Shown here piece by piece: positions 1-10,020 of a stretch of 64,000 nt of DNA (position 1 is its first letter; every line of letters starts with the position of its first letter). A program made the translations under genes and the position numbers. Origin of the DNA: Callipepla californica brunnescens (Eukaryota; Chordata; Aves; Galliformes; Odontophoridae); the NCBI GenBank assembly GCA_023055505.1, contig JALIRH010000004.1, forward strand, positions 31,687,502 to 31,751,501. Direction: 5' to 3'. Under the pieces are notes generated by a model. That model saw nothing but the letters and a program-made list of their open reading frames with translations. It made no database searches and had not been told where the DNA came from.

Positions 1-1590
1 GCAAGGCTGAAGGCTGTTGAGATACAAAATTGCCTTCATAGTGTCGGGGAATCCTCCCCCACGCACTGGGTTCAGGCAAGCCCTAAGTAGGAAATTATAC
101 TACTGCGTGGAGGAAGCAGAAGTCCAACAGAGTGCCACTGAGAGGGAATTGGCTCTTCAGCCCCAGCTGCCTTCCTGACTCACCCAACAGGTCAGTACAG
201 ATGTAGAACACTACAAGAAGGTCTTGAGTTTAGTCAAATTTTGCAAATGAATATTTTGGGGGTGCGATAACCACTTGTTCTCTTAACACTGGCCCTTGGC
301 TGATAGTCTAGGAGCCAAGCAGCCCAAATGCTCTGTTTAGCAAGCAATACCACACAGCAGTCCACCCAAACAAACATCATATCATCACATGTATCCTTAA
401 ACCACTATTTCTCTACCATTTTCTGGAAGAGGGGATCCGCAGTTAATAAGTGGCAGTAGCTATCAAGTTTAAAGAACAGAGTTGGAATGCTGTTCTTAGA
501 ACTCGTTGTCTACCGAGTCCCTGCAGAGCCAACAAGCCCTGACCAAAGCGAGGATTTCTGTGACATCTTTTTTCTACCCACCTGTCACTGATAATGATGA
601 TCATGCCCTTTCCCTTGAAGTTTTACCTTAACGTAGGTTTCCATAAATATCTTTCTTGATCATTCCTTGTCAGGTGGGGGAACTGAGAGCATCCTTCATG
701 TGGGAGCAGAGAAAAGATTTTCCACTGCAGCTTCTCTTTGCAAAGAAGCAAAGCCAGCACCTCCAGCTCCACGCTCCTGTGCTAATCTCAGGGTTTCAGT
801 ACAAGGGCTGCCACACATCCCCACATTACAGACCATGTGTACGGGACACAGCAGTCCCTCACTGTCCAGGCAGAACTGAATTCCCTTTCTAATCCTCTGC
901 ATCCTTTACTTTGTACCAGTGGTGACATCTTTTCCCCTAAGACTAGCCCACATACAAACCTTAACTTCTTTTTTTCCTTTTCTACAAGAGCCAGAATCCA
1001 GACATTTTTTGCCTACACAGGGAAAATTCACCAAGGTCACCTTAATTCCATTCTGCTAATGTGACCCCCTTGCCAGCTTTCTAGACACAGAAGTTTCCAA
1101 TTTATGGTATACTGTATTGACATGTTTTTTTTTTTTTTTTTCTGTTTTGTTTTGAGTCAGCAGGGTTCTAGAGAAAACACTGCCTTTTGCATCCATTTCA
1201 TATTGGTAACAGGAAGACTAGTAGTTTTGGCCAGTAGATTTTAGCTGCTGGCAGAAAGCAGGACTAGGAAGTCAAGAGCACTGCACTGCACAGATGAAAC
1301 CTCTCCAGCTCCGCACAATTTCTCTGACATAAAGACTACAAGAGAATCACACAAAATCAGCACTAGCCTGCCTCCAAAGAAACTTTTGCTCTTGCATAGG
1401 TCCTGCAAGGAGCACATCCAACCTTACTCAAGTTGCAAGTCTTGTACACGTCCAGAACAGCGAATGCCAAGGAGTAAGGGGTCCACCTAGTGCAGTTAGA
1501 GCAGTACTACCAACAGTGCAGACAGCGCAAGGCGTGCACGCAAGCTTCCCATGAGCCCAGCAGCGGGCTGCTGGTGACACCAGTATGAAC
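1..1590. other. Left flank, no gene recognised
   Basis: I see no exon with family resemblance in this stretch on either strand. Short open frames exist but lack splice-site context or recognisable motifs. A T run of about 17 lies at 1125-1141. It may hold intergenic DNA or the intron of an unseen neighbour. Confidence 0.5.
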
Positions 1591-1597
1591 TCAAAAT

Positions 1598-1662
1598 TTC
1601 ATTTATGGTTGGACTGAATGATCTTGGAGGCCTTCTCCAACCTTGGTGATTCTATGATATGT
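1598..1662 (+). repeat. CR1 LINE 3'-end fragment
   Basis: The sequence GGTTGGACTGAATGATCTT followed by a TTCTCCAACCTTGGTGATTCTATGA-like stretch is the conserved 3' terminus of bird CR1 elements, which end in ATTCTATGA-type repeats. The tail lies on the right, so the element is in plus orientation. It is heavily 5' truncated, as is usual for CR1. Confidence 0.85.
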
Positions 1663-3059
1663 ATTATGATATGATTTGCATAGTCCCTGCAAAGGAGGAG
1701 GCAAGTTACCTGGAAGTGGTTGCATTCCACGGGGACAGCACTTGCTTGATTCACTTGAACAGTGGAAGGTGAGTAAAGGTGAGTGGCACCTGATTAGGTT
1801 CTGTAAACAGAGCCTGTATACATTTACTAAGTACAGTAACCCAGGTGGCATACTTACAGGGGATAAAGACAGGTTTTCACTCACAAAAAAGAAAAAAAAA
1901 AAAGGTGTTGCTGGTTTCCTCTTTTCCCTTCACTACTCCTGCACTTACATTTCCTGTTAAAAAGTTCCTAGAGACTTGGTCAAGGACAAATCGTATGAAA
2001 CAGATCGAGAGCTAGATTACATACTTTCTACTTCAGAAAGCAACTTTTAATTGCTCTGTTATCCCATGTGGAAAAAAAAAAATAAATCTAATGTCTTCTA
2101 CCTACACAAGCTTTTAGATCTTACTCTTTTTGAAGGCATTTCTGGCAGACATTCAAGACCTAGGAGACTGAGGGTAGGACCAAGCTATCCTGCAAGGGTC
2201 TAGACAAGTCTTCTCATGACATCCTTCGGCTCACTTTTACAAGATGGGACAGTGCTACATCCAGCTCTGACAGGGACATAAGCTTGTGAACTGCAGGGAA
2301 CAAATCAAAAGCACCAGACCAAAGGAACTGCTGCTCCAAAGCCCATCCGTATTCCTCAAGTGACAAAACTGCATCATCTATGGATGAGGCTAACGTTGTC
2401 TGGCTATAAACTGAGCACCAGAAATCAGTAGGCTGATATGTAGTATATGTATGTGCTGCTGACTAGCAATTCTGTAAGCTTAACAAGAATGACTACAGCA
2501 TCAAGTCCTCAAAACCTCATGGTTTGCCTTAAGCAGTTTCCCTGAAACCAAAGTCATGCAGTCCTCCCAGACTCACGTGAACAATTCAAGTCTTAGACAA
2601 TTTGGTTGTGATCAGATAAAATACAAGACAGGGAACAAAAATAGTTTCTCTCTTTCTCCTTTCACCCAGAAGCAGATGAATCACTGTGATTTAAAAGACA
2701 TCTAGTGGCAGATAAAAAGGCACAGAAAACTAATCAAAATGATGTTATTCTGGAAACCTCAATTCTTTCCATTTTTTTGGAAGTTTCAGAAAGGAAAGGA
2801 GTTATTTAATTCTTTCATAACACCAGGCAGACAAGGTAGACAGGATAAATGGTGAAGCAAATTATTCCCAGTTAAGTCAAAACGACTTAAGGACACACAT
2901 GCAGCACTCCAGAACTTGTCTGCCTGTGTCTCCCAAGCTTCCTTTCCTGTTGGGAACAGCAGTGGATTCACTATGAAATCTTAGAGATTGTATGACATCA
3001 AAAGCCAAATCAGGTTAAGGAACAACCTTAAGCAGCACTGGGGATGGAAGGCTGTGTAT
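1663..3059. other. Intergenic stretch, nothing recognised
   Basis: No coding similarity, RNA gene or intact repeat was recognised. The stretch is AT-rich, with short A runs near 1885-1901 and 2070-2081. Part of it may lie downstream of the ISCA2 transcript end. Confidence 0.4.
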
Positions 3060-3065
3060 TTTATT
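3060..3065 (-). terminator. ISCA2: Candidate ISCA2 poly(A) signal
   Basis: TTTATT on the plus strand reads AATAAA on the minus strand, about 0.7 kb downstream of the ISCA2 stop codon. It is the first canonical hexamer I found 3' of that gene. An ATTAAA-type variant near 3132 is an alternative. Usage is inferred from position only. Confidence 0.4.
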
Positions 3066-3320
3066 TAGATACATTCACCCACACATACACATACTACTTT
3101 TTTTTTTCTCCCTAAAATAATACTAATAGCTTTTAATTCTTGCTACCTCAGTCTTTGAGCTTCACCTACTTTGAGCAAGTGAAAATTTTCACCCCAGGGA
3201 CTGAGGGCAAAAATAATACAGTCTCCTTGGACTGAGACTGAACAAAGTGCTTAGAAAAGCCCACTGAATGTTGGGACAGCCAGCAACACTGGTAGGTATA
3301 AATCAAATTCAGCTGGGGGG

Positions 3321-3340
3321 AAAAAAAAAAAAAAAAAAAA
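3321..3340 (+). repeat. A20 homopolymer
   Basis: A run of about twenty A residues is preceded by G6. It lies in the presumed ISCA2 3' untranslated region, where it would be read as poly(T) on the coding strand, so it is not a retroposed poly(A) tail of ISCA2. Confidence 0.9.
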
Positions 3341-3771
3341 GGGTAAACAGCATTAGCTGAAATGAACCCAGATTCTACCCACCAGAAATGCATGAGTAAT
3401 ACCAAACAACCTCAAATACATATATATATTTAGTAAGAACTCTCCATAAACACACATATATACAGCCATCTCTTGCTGAGACAAGTGTTTCCACATTCTG
3501 GAGAAGGCAGATGAGCGTGCACCACTGAGCAGGCAGTTCACAAAGTGCTGAAGATGCTCCTGGTTCCGTGATTATGGCTACTTCCTATTTCTGAGGGGAA
3601 GGCCACAAAGTCTTGGTCTTTTTGGAACAGGCTCAGTACAGACACACGCAGTTGGTGTCATCTGTAACTGCTGTGTTACAGGGTTAGAAACAGCTGGGAA
3701 AAGATCAAGCAAAACCCTCTGGAGACTGACGGAAAGTGTCTGCAGACAGCATTCATCCACACGAAGTCCAG

Positions 3772-3946
3772 TCAGAATCTGACAGAGAAAGAAGTCCCAC
3801 AGGAGCATCCCTTCTCCGCCTGGGGATTGCTCACCACCTGGAATGAGCTGCGAATCAGCTCCCGGCTGAAGTCCACCATGGAACCTTTCACAAAGGCCAG
3901 GCTGTCCACATCCACAACTACACGGGCACCACCTTGTTCAAACACC
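3772..3946 (-). CDS. ISCA2: ISCA2 coding exon 4 and stop
   Basis: The acceptor is TTTTTTACAG. One base completes the split Arg codon, then [18 protein letters not shown] leads to the C-terminal [12 protein letters not shown] and TGA. The GCSCG motif holds two of the three conserved cluster-binding cysteines. Confidence 0.96.
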
Positions 3947-4649
3947 CTGTAAAAAAGCGTATTTAAACATTAGTTGTATTGCAGACAAGACAAAGAAGCC
4001 TGAGCACCTTCCTCATCTTGGAGTCTTTGCTGTTTCGAGATATTGTATCACACACAGCCATCTTGCCCCTTTTGCAAAGAGCAGTCCTTGCCTGTCATCA
4101 GGATTGATAACTGTGTCCAAGGAAAACTTGTACTGGAACCCAGAGCAACCACCTCCTTCCACCTGCAGCCTGAGAAACTCTGAGCCTTCTGCAATCTCCA
4201 GCAGCCTCTGCAAAACAAAAGAGATCAGAAACAAACAAAGGCTCAAACTACGTTGAACAAGCAGACAAACACTCCAACTCTGTGCACTCGGGGCAGGCCG
4301 GACGCTTTCGGAGACCCTCTCGTGGCCCTACCTTCACACAGCTCTCGCTGAGGTAGACCTGTCCCTCGCCGGAGTCGCTCTCGGTCGGGCCCGGCTGGGA
4401 GGAGAACGATGCCCACCGCGCGCAGGCTGGAGCCGGCGGAGGGCCGAGCAGCGCCCGTCCTCTGCGCGACGGAACAGAACCCCAGCTGCCCCAATGAAAG
4501 GGAAGGGAGGAAAGGGCGAACATCAGCAGAGCCACGCCGACCCCCTGACCCCATACCCACCACCCCGTGTCACAGAGCGAGGCGCTGCCGACTCTATACC
4601 TGACCCGACCGCCCCACGCCAACCACCAACAGCGCCTCACGGCCGCCAT
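3772..4649 (-). CDS. ISCA2: ISCA2, mitochondrial iron-sulfur cluster assembly 2 (whole coding region, four exons)
   Basis: ISCA2 is an A-type iron-sulfur carrier of the mitochondrial matrix. With ISCA1 and IBA57 it serves maturation of 4Fe-4S proteins such as aconitase and lipoyl synthase. Four exons (4649-4600, 4461-4332, 4207-4092, 3946-3772) join into 157 codons including the stop, giving 156 residues against 154 that I recall for human. The HesB/IscA domain is nearly textbook: [12 protein letters not shown] supplies the first cluster cysteine (about residue 81) and GCSCG near the C-terminus the other two (146 and 148). The N-terminus is Arg/Trp/Ala-rich and poor in acids, as expected for a mitochondrial targeting peptide. 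The start ATG was chosen because it gives this targeting peptide and sits in a YY1-type AAGATGGCGGC context. Intron 3 uses a GC donor. NPC2 lies divergently 3.3 kb away. Confidence 0.95.
4092..4207 (-). CDS. ISCA2: ISCA2 coding exon 3
   Basis: This exon encodes [20 protein letters not shown] and continues through [18 protein letters not shown]. That is the core of the A-type carrier fold with the first cluster-ligand cysteine. The acceptor is TTTTGCAG. The exon ends after GATGACAG and is followed by GCAAGG, a non-canonical but strong GC donor. Confidence 0.95.
4332..4461 (-). CDS. ISCA2: ISCA2 coding exon 2
   Basis: This exon encodes the rest of the targeting region and the start of the mature protein ([13 protein letters not shown]). 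It ends at AAG|GTAGGG in phase 0. I chose the acceptor GCGCAG|AGG because it gives GRALLGP right after the junction and resembles the human protein in length. A second acceptor at 4487-4486 keeps the same frame, would start the exon at 4485, add eight residues, and has the better pyrimidine tract. Confidence 0.75.
4600..4649 (-). CDS. ISCA2: ISCA2 coding exon 1
   Basis: Fifty nucleotides run from the start codon and encode [16 protein letters not shown] plus two bases (phase 2). The donor is CAG|GTATAG. The basic, hydrophobic N-terminus fits a mitochondrial presequence. Confidence 0.85.
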
Positions 4650-4742
4650 CTTCCCTCTCGGTCCCGCCTCAGCGCCCCGCCCGCCCATTGGCTGTCCGGC
4701 ACCGCCACTTCCGGCCGCCATGCCACCTACCGAGGCGGAAGC
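4641..4742 (-). promoter_or_regulatory. ISCA2: ISCA2 CpG-island promoter with YY1, CCAAT and ETS-like motifs
   Basis: On the minus strand, AAGATGGCGGC (4652-4642) is a YY1-type motif that includes the ISCA2 start codon. An inverted CCAAT box is at 4687-4691 next to GC boxes. CCGGAAGT, an ETS-type site, is at 4714-4707, and a second GGCGGC/YY1-like motif lies beside it. This is a TATA-less housekeeping arrangement typical of nuclear genes for mitochondrial proteins. Whether it also fires to the right is not visible. Confidence 0.6.
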
Positions 4743-4859
4743 GCCCGGTGTGGCCGTGGTTGAGTGCCGGGCTGTACTGTGGGCTGCCGCGCTTCCCCGG
4801 CTGCGTGGGGAGCGGCTGCCCACGCGTGGGGAGGATGCTGTCCTAGGTTTGGGAACGTG

Positions 4860-5330
4860 CTGTAGCTGAAAGCGCTAGACTTGTTATTTGTCCTTGAAAG
4901 TGTTTGCTTTTGGAAGCAGCAGAGCTGACGGAAGGAAAAAAAAACAACTTGGTGGTGCTTTTCAGCAGAGCGTGTTTGCGGTGGGATTAGCTGTGAGGGC
5001 TGTTTGCACTGAGACCCTGACGGGGATCAAGATGTCATTGTAGGGGGAATTACGCAAGCAGAACAAGCACAGGGTCTGCTCTGAAGGATTTCTTAGGATT
5101 TTTCCTGATACTGACTTTTCTGTTTTACTTTATCAGGGAAGAATATCTAAGTCTCTAAGGTCAGCACTCCGTGCAGAGGCCGGTTTTCCTTTGGGCTGGG
5201 ATTCGTGACCCTGGTACTGCAAACAGATTGCTGGTCTTTCTGTGTGTGCCGCAGCTCCACGCAGAGCCGTCCTGCTCCTCACGTCTCTGAGAACAGGATC
5301 CAGCAGGGTCGGGCAGACATGCAGCCTTCA
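4860..5330. other. ISCA2-NPC2 spacer, first part
   Basis: No exon or known repeat was recognised between the ISCA2 CpG island and the CR1 fragment at 5333. Base composition falls back from GC-rich to average. Confidence 0.4.
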
Positions 5331-5332
5331 TT

Positions 5333-5420
5333 TACCTAGTGTAGGGAACCTGCTTTGGCAGGGGGGTTGGGCTCGATGATCTCTAGAGGTCCCTTCCAAC
5401 CCCTATGACTCTGTGATCTC
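5333..5420 (+). repeat. CR1 LINE 3'-end fragment
   Basis: The stretch contains the hallmark CR1 3' sequence: CCTGCTTTGGCAGGGGGGTT, then GATGATCTCTAGAGGTCCC, then TTCCAACCCCTATGACTCTG. It is in plus orientation and truncated to under 100 bases. It lies in the spacer between ISCA2 and NPC2. Confidence 0.92.
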
Positions 5421-7740
5421 CGCAGTGGGTGTGCAAGACACAGTCTCCATGGTTTCACCACACAGCCTGCGTGTGCACCAGCGCTTCCCATCTCCCAGGC
5501 CCCCTCAGCTCGTACCTACTGCCTTGCATTTCAGCATGTGTAGGTGTTTAATGGCCCTTCAATTAACTCTGCAGAGTCAAAGCAGGGAACTCAAGCTTAA
5601 TAAAAGGTCATGTGCGTTTTGTCAAAGATGCTTTTCCTTTTGAAAAACTTGTATCAGGCGCTTTGCGGAGGATGAAGCTTCACTCACCTGACTTGAGTCC
5701 TGTACTTGGCTGACTGCTTTAAGCTGAGCAGCTCTGCCTTGTTTCTCTCTCTTAAACCCGATCGTTTGACATGTGACAGCGGTCTGGCCTGTTGCTCAAG
5801 GATGTGCCTACAGTTAAAGGGCTGCTTATCATCTCCTCATGTGCTCCGGCTGGAGGAATTCCAGGCTGCAATCCTGTTCCCCCACCCCCAGTCAGGTTTG
5901 TGGAGAGTCATACAGTGGCATGTCAGAGGAAAACCAGTCATCCCAGCAGGAGGGGATTATTTAAAGTCAGCACACCTCGGGACTTGGTGACTATCAGCTT
6001 TCTCACACGTCTCACTTGGAACAAGGCAGTGCCTAGAACAGCTTGACCTCCTTGCAGCATAGTGGAGGCAAAGGAAGTGCTTAAATCCAAGACGAGACCC
6101 ACTAGACAAAGTTATTGTCCATTAAGCACAGAGTAGGCAGCTTCATGCAGAGATTTAACAACTGCAGGAAGCAAAAGTATTTTCTTTGGCATAGGCATAG
6201 AAATCAAGCACGTGGTGGAGTGCCTGCAGTAGTAAACATGTAGTTAAGTATTATGTGTGTAAACCCTAAAAGGCTCACTCCCACGGTGAATGTGGCTGCC
6301 AGGCTGAGGAGGCAGTGCTTTAAAGAAATGCAACCACATGCTTTTGCTTATGTATACCACCCTGCACATGTAAATAAAGACTGGTTTGAGCTGCTTAGTT
6401 TTTCTCATTCTTGGATTAGCTCTAACGATGTTCAAATAAAGCCAGGAAAGCATTACAGATGGGGTCTCAGAGGAGCTGGAGTTCATCCAGTTATCTGCAA
6501 ACAGCTGGACCCTCAGATTAGGCATATTAGAACACTCGATGTGTTTAAGCACACATAGGGGGTGTTCTCTGAGTTATTATCAGTGCACCTCTGCATTTGG
6601 AGGAGTGAACTAAGAGCTTCTGGGAGAAAAAGAGGGAAGGATGGTTCTGCTTCTCACATTCCACAGGCTCTTCTCTCTCTTGGAGGATTTATTGCACTGG
6701 ATGCTGGCATTTCATGGCCCCATGTTGAGGCTGTATTCACTGCAAACACCTTTTGGGTATTTGAGGTAGCCTACTCCCATAAAAAACACTTGTACTTTCT
6801 ACATGCCCACAATTTTATCAGTGTAAGATGCCTGAAATTGAGCAAGTATCTTCAAGGCATTTCTGCGTGTTGCTCTGTTACTGTAGACTGATAAAATGAG
6901 AGAGTATTGGCCTCAAACAGAGTTAATTTAGTCTAATTAATAATCCATTGCTCTGATGTGTGATGCATGCGCTGGGAGCAAATGTTCAGAGTAGCCGGGC
7001 CACATAAAGAACGAGAACAGCTGTTTCTTTGTGCCCCTTTATTATCAGCAATCACTTTTTCTTTCTGCCAGCCATGTAGCCAGAGGGTGTTTTTGTCTCA
7101 TCATTACAGCCTATATTTTTTCCCTTCCTAGGCTGTGGCTTTGTTGATCTTGTGGTTCTTGATAACTTGATATAACTAAGTTTGAGGAGTTCCTTCAGCT
7201 CTCTTTAAGCCCGCTAAACCGATGAGGTCTGCCTGCAAGCTGTGTTCTCTAGGTATTCTGCTTTCCTCTACAGTGTGCGTGTTTAAGGCATTTTATCCCT
7301 GTCTCAGCAGAAAACTGAGCTTGTTTGAGTGATTCGGAAAGTGATGACATGAAACCTCTGCCACGGCTGTTGAATGTGAGCGTCCCGTGGTGTGCTCACT
7401 GTGAATGCTGATGATCTGTAGCTAAAGGAGCACGTTCTGGCTGACAGAGCAGGAGAAATTGATTAGTCCCTGCGTGTGGATTTCCTCAAGAATACCATTT
7501 CTGTACTCACTGCCACTACAGTGCCTGAGGGTCGATGTGTTTACCGAGCCGCAAGTGCAGCGCTGTTACAGGGATTTACATTCATCGCGTGCAGCGGAAC
7601 TCTGGATCGGCGAATTGAGACGGTGACATGATTAAGTGCAGAACGCAAGCACCGGTCTTGCTGGGACGAACGCAGCTGTGCACTTTCGTGGTGACCCAGA
7701 GGCCCACGGGCCGTACCAGCGTCACAAAGGCCCGAGGACA
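5421..7740. other. ISCA2-NPC2 spacer, second part
   Basis: About 2.3 kb with no recognisable coding exon. Open frames of about 100 codons on both strands at 6244-6558 overlap each other and look like chance. The approach to 7740 becomes CpG-rich as the NPC2 promoter begins. Confidence 0.4.
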
Positions 7741-7839
7741 AGGTCTGCGAGGGGAGTTCTGCCTCAGGTCAACGCCGCCTCGGAGCAGCCGAGCTCGGCC
7801 CACAGCCCGGCCCCGCGGGCGGAGCAGCACTCAGCTGAC

Positions 7840-7890
7840 CGCCGGGACGGGGCGGGGCGGGGCGGCCCCGCCGCTCTCATGTGACGCCGC
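7840..7890 (+). promoter_or_regulatory. NPC2: NPC2 proximal promoter: GC boxes and M-box/CLEAR-like E-box
   Basis: Three overlapping GGGGCGG (Sp1-type) boxes occupy about 7849-7865. TCATGTGAC at 7877-7885 matches the MiT/TFE-family M-box (TCATGTGA). It lies about 31 bases before the ATG, in a CpG island that covers roughly 7750-8080. No TATA box is seen. Control of lysosomal genes through such E-boxes is established; use here is inferred. Confidence 0.55.
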
Positions 7891-7915
7891 CAGCGCCGCG
7901 CCGCGCACTGCCGCC

Positions 7916-7994
7916 ATGGTGCCGCCGCCTGCCGTGCTGCTGCTGGCGCTCGCTGCCGCCGCCCTGGCCGAGCCGCTCCGCTTCGTGGACTGCG
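7916..7994 (+). CDS. NPC2: NPC2 coding exon 1
   Basis: The ATG in GCCGCCATGG opens a signal peptide ([18 protein letters not shown]). It is followed by EPLRFVDC, whose Cys is the first disulfide residue. The donor is TGCG|GTGAGT, phase 1. Confidence 0.95.
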
Positions 7995-9296
7995 GTGAGT
8001 GTCCCGCGAGGTGCTGCGGGAGGGTGGGTCCTTTGGCCCGGCGGGAGCTGCCCTCCGGGGTCCCGGCATCGCTAGCCACTCGCTGGTTCTTCTAGGTTCT
8101 AAAGACGGAAGCATTCAAGAGGTGAACGTGAGCCCCTGTCCCACGCAGCCCTGCCAGCTCGTCAAAGGGACCTCGTACAGCATCAACGTCACTTTCTCCA
8201 GCAGTAAGCATCGCCTCTGTGGGGCGCGGGGTGCCGGTGGGGTCCTGCGAGGAACGACGAGGCAGGCAGAGAGTGCTAGTGACACGTCTGTGTCTTCGTG
8301 TTTGGGAATAACTGGGCAGGGTGGCTGGAGAGGGTCAGGAAGCGGGAAGAAGTAGCCGAGGCATACTGAGAGCACGCTGCCCTCCAGGTATGCCCAGGGG
8401 AGGCCACAAGGCAGAAGTGTTTCCTTGTTCTGATGCTCTACTCACACTTCCCTGTGTCCTGCAGAGATCGAAAGCCAGGGCAGTAAGGCAAAGGTGTATG
8501 GAGAGATGCTGCACGTGGACATACCCTTCCCCATCCCTGAGCCTGATGGATGCAAGTCTGGGATCCAGTGCCCCATCCAGAAGGGCCACTCATACAGCTA
8601 CCTGAACAAGCTCCCTGTGAAGAGCGAGTACCCCAGTGTAAGTAAGCAGGATCCCCACCTGCACCTCACAGCTGCTGTCCTTCCTGAGGCAGGCCCACAG
8701 CCCATCTGTAAAAAAGAATGCTTCATCTTGCAGTATGGGGAAGAGGTCAGAAGGATCTTCAGCTGCTTCTCACTTTTGCTCTGAGCGGGATTCTGTCCCC
8801 AGTTCCTGTTTTGGGATGAACCCAGCAGAGGAAGCAGCCCGACTCCAGCTCCTGAGAAACAGCTTCAGCTGTCTCGGGGTGTGTCCCTTGTGTGCTGTGC
8901 CTGCGTGCAGCCCCACTGCCCCACTCTGCTCCCAGCCAAGTGCTCAAATTCGGGGGGTTGGCTCCAGGTGCCATTCAGCTGGGAAGTGCAGGTTGTTTTT
9001 GCTTCACTCACTCAGTGCAACATGTGGAGGTCTCCATGCTGCAGAGCAGCTCCCTCCAACCACACACCACCACAGGAGTCACCACATGTGGCCCAGCTTG
9101 TTCTTAACATGGGGCCATCGGGACCTCCCTGCTTCATGAACAGCTGAAGCTGCCTGTTGTCTTTGCTTTGCTCTCTCCTAACCATTCTTACTTCACTGTT
9201 CTCTTTCAGATAAAGCTGATAGTGAAGTGGGAGCTGGTGGATGACCAGGATCAGATGTTGTTTTGCTGGAAGATACCAGTGCAGATCACCAGCTGA
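7916..9296 (+). CDS. NPC2: NPC2, intracellular cholesterol transporter 2 (whole coding region, four exons)
   Basis: NPC2 is a small soluble lysosomal and secreted glycoprotein of the ML (MD-2-related lipid recognition) family. It binds unesterified cholesterol in late endosomes and lysosomes and hands it to NPC1. Four exons (7916-7994, 8096-8203, 8465-8637, 9210-9296) join to 148 codons plus stop. Residues 1-18 form an Ala/Leu-rich signal peptide; cleavage before EPLRF is likely. Six cysteines at 26, 41, 46, 92, 98 and 139 match the three family disulfides. NVT at 57-59 is the conserved N-glycosylation sequon. [13 protein letters not shown] and [15 protein letters not shown] are strongly conserved family segments. 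The ATG has a good GCCGCCATGG context. The gene converges with LTBP2. Confidence 0.97.
8096..8203 (+). CDS. NPC2: NPC2 coding exon 2
   Basis: The acceptor is TTCTTCTAG. The exon encodes [20 protein letters not shown] followed by [16 protein letters not shown], with one close-spaced disulfide pair and the conserved glycosylation sequon. The donor is AGCA|GTAAGC, phase 1. Confidence 0.96.
8465..8637 (+). CDS. NPC2: NPC2 coding exon 3
   Basis: The acceptor is TGTCCTGCAG. The exon encodes [20 protein letters not shown], then [16 protein letters not shown] and the loop to YPS. It forms much of the sterol-binding sandwich. The donor is AGT|GTAAGT, phase 0. Confidence 0.97.
9210..9296 (+). CDS. NPC2: NPC2 coding exon 4 and stop
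   Basis: The acceptor is TCTCTTTCAG. The exon encodes [20 protein letters not shown] and KIPVQITS, then TGA. The Cys pairs with the N-terminal Cys in the family. Confidence 0.97.
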   Translation: MKLIVKWELVDDQDQMLFCWKIPVQITS

Positions 9297-10020
9297 GGAG
9301 CCCTGCCACGAGTTGGGCTTGGGGAGGAGAGAAACAGAGAAGATAACACAAGCCAAAATCTTTTGTATAAGTATTTCTTACTGCTTCCTTCAGAACTCTG
9401 CAGCCTCTGGGCAGCCAGTACTTTGTTCCTGCAAGGTCAGCTGTGGGTAGAGGGTTCTTGCCCCTCTCCACAATTCCTCTGGCATGTTCCCACAGCAGCT
9501 TACAGGGGAGCAGTGTCTGCTGCTGTCAGCAAGAGAGACTGAGCGTTACGACATTGTCTTCCAGGTGCTCTGTGGAGGCACTTTAGTTGTTTGAAACAGA
9601 GCTGTCTGTCCTCACAAAGAGATTTCTCTGCAGCGAACCTGGCTAGTGTCTGAGCTGCTACCCAATAACCCTTCAGTGCCTCTTGTAGAATGCTGGCTCC
9701 ATCCACCCTCCTGTGCTTTTTCTGCTCTGCTGTGACCGGGATGCTCCTAGGAACTGCATTTTCCATCCTTACATCTGAAGGAGAGGGGAGGAAGCTTTCC
9801 TGAGCTGACAGCAGAGTCTATCCTGGGCCCCTGCTGGAGCCTTCAGGACTGCGGCTGGGAAAACTCCTTTTTGTGGATGCAACGCCAAATGGCATTCAGT
9901 GTTTCTGCAGGGATGATTCTTTCTCTAACCAATGGTTTGCACTGTCAACTAACTTGGAGCTGCTGGGAGCTCCTGAACCTCTTTTTATAACTTTCCTTTT
10001 AATAAAGGCTAGACAAAACC
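9297..10020 (+). other. NPC2: NPC2 3' untranslated region
   Basis: The stretch runs from the NPC2 stop to just past AATAAA at 10001-10006, giving a 3' UTR of about 0.7 kb. No other features were recognised in it. Confidence 0.7.
10001..10006 (+). terminator. NPC2: NPC2 poly(A) signal
   Basis: A canonical AATAAA lies about 705 bases after the stop codon, with a T-rich upstream stretch (CTTTCCTTTT). It is the first strong hexamer downstream of NPC2 on the plus strand. Confidence 0.75.

Noticed and set aside
3321..3340. A20 run as tail of a processed pseudogene
   Set aside because: No retroposed coding sequence precedes it and no target-site duplication is apparent. It is a plain homopolymer.
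4248..4823. 191-codon continuous frame over ISCA2 exons 1-2
   Set aside because: It reads through intron 1 and upstream of the promoter motifs. Intron 1 has GT-AG ends and the protein matches family length only when it is removed.
6244..6558. Overlapping frames of about 100 codons on both strands
   Set aside because: They mirror each other, have no known motif and no splice or promoter context, and are most likely chance.
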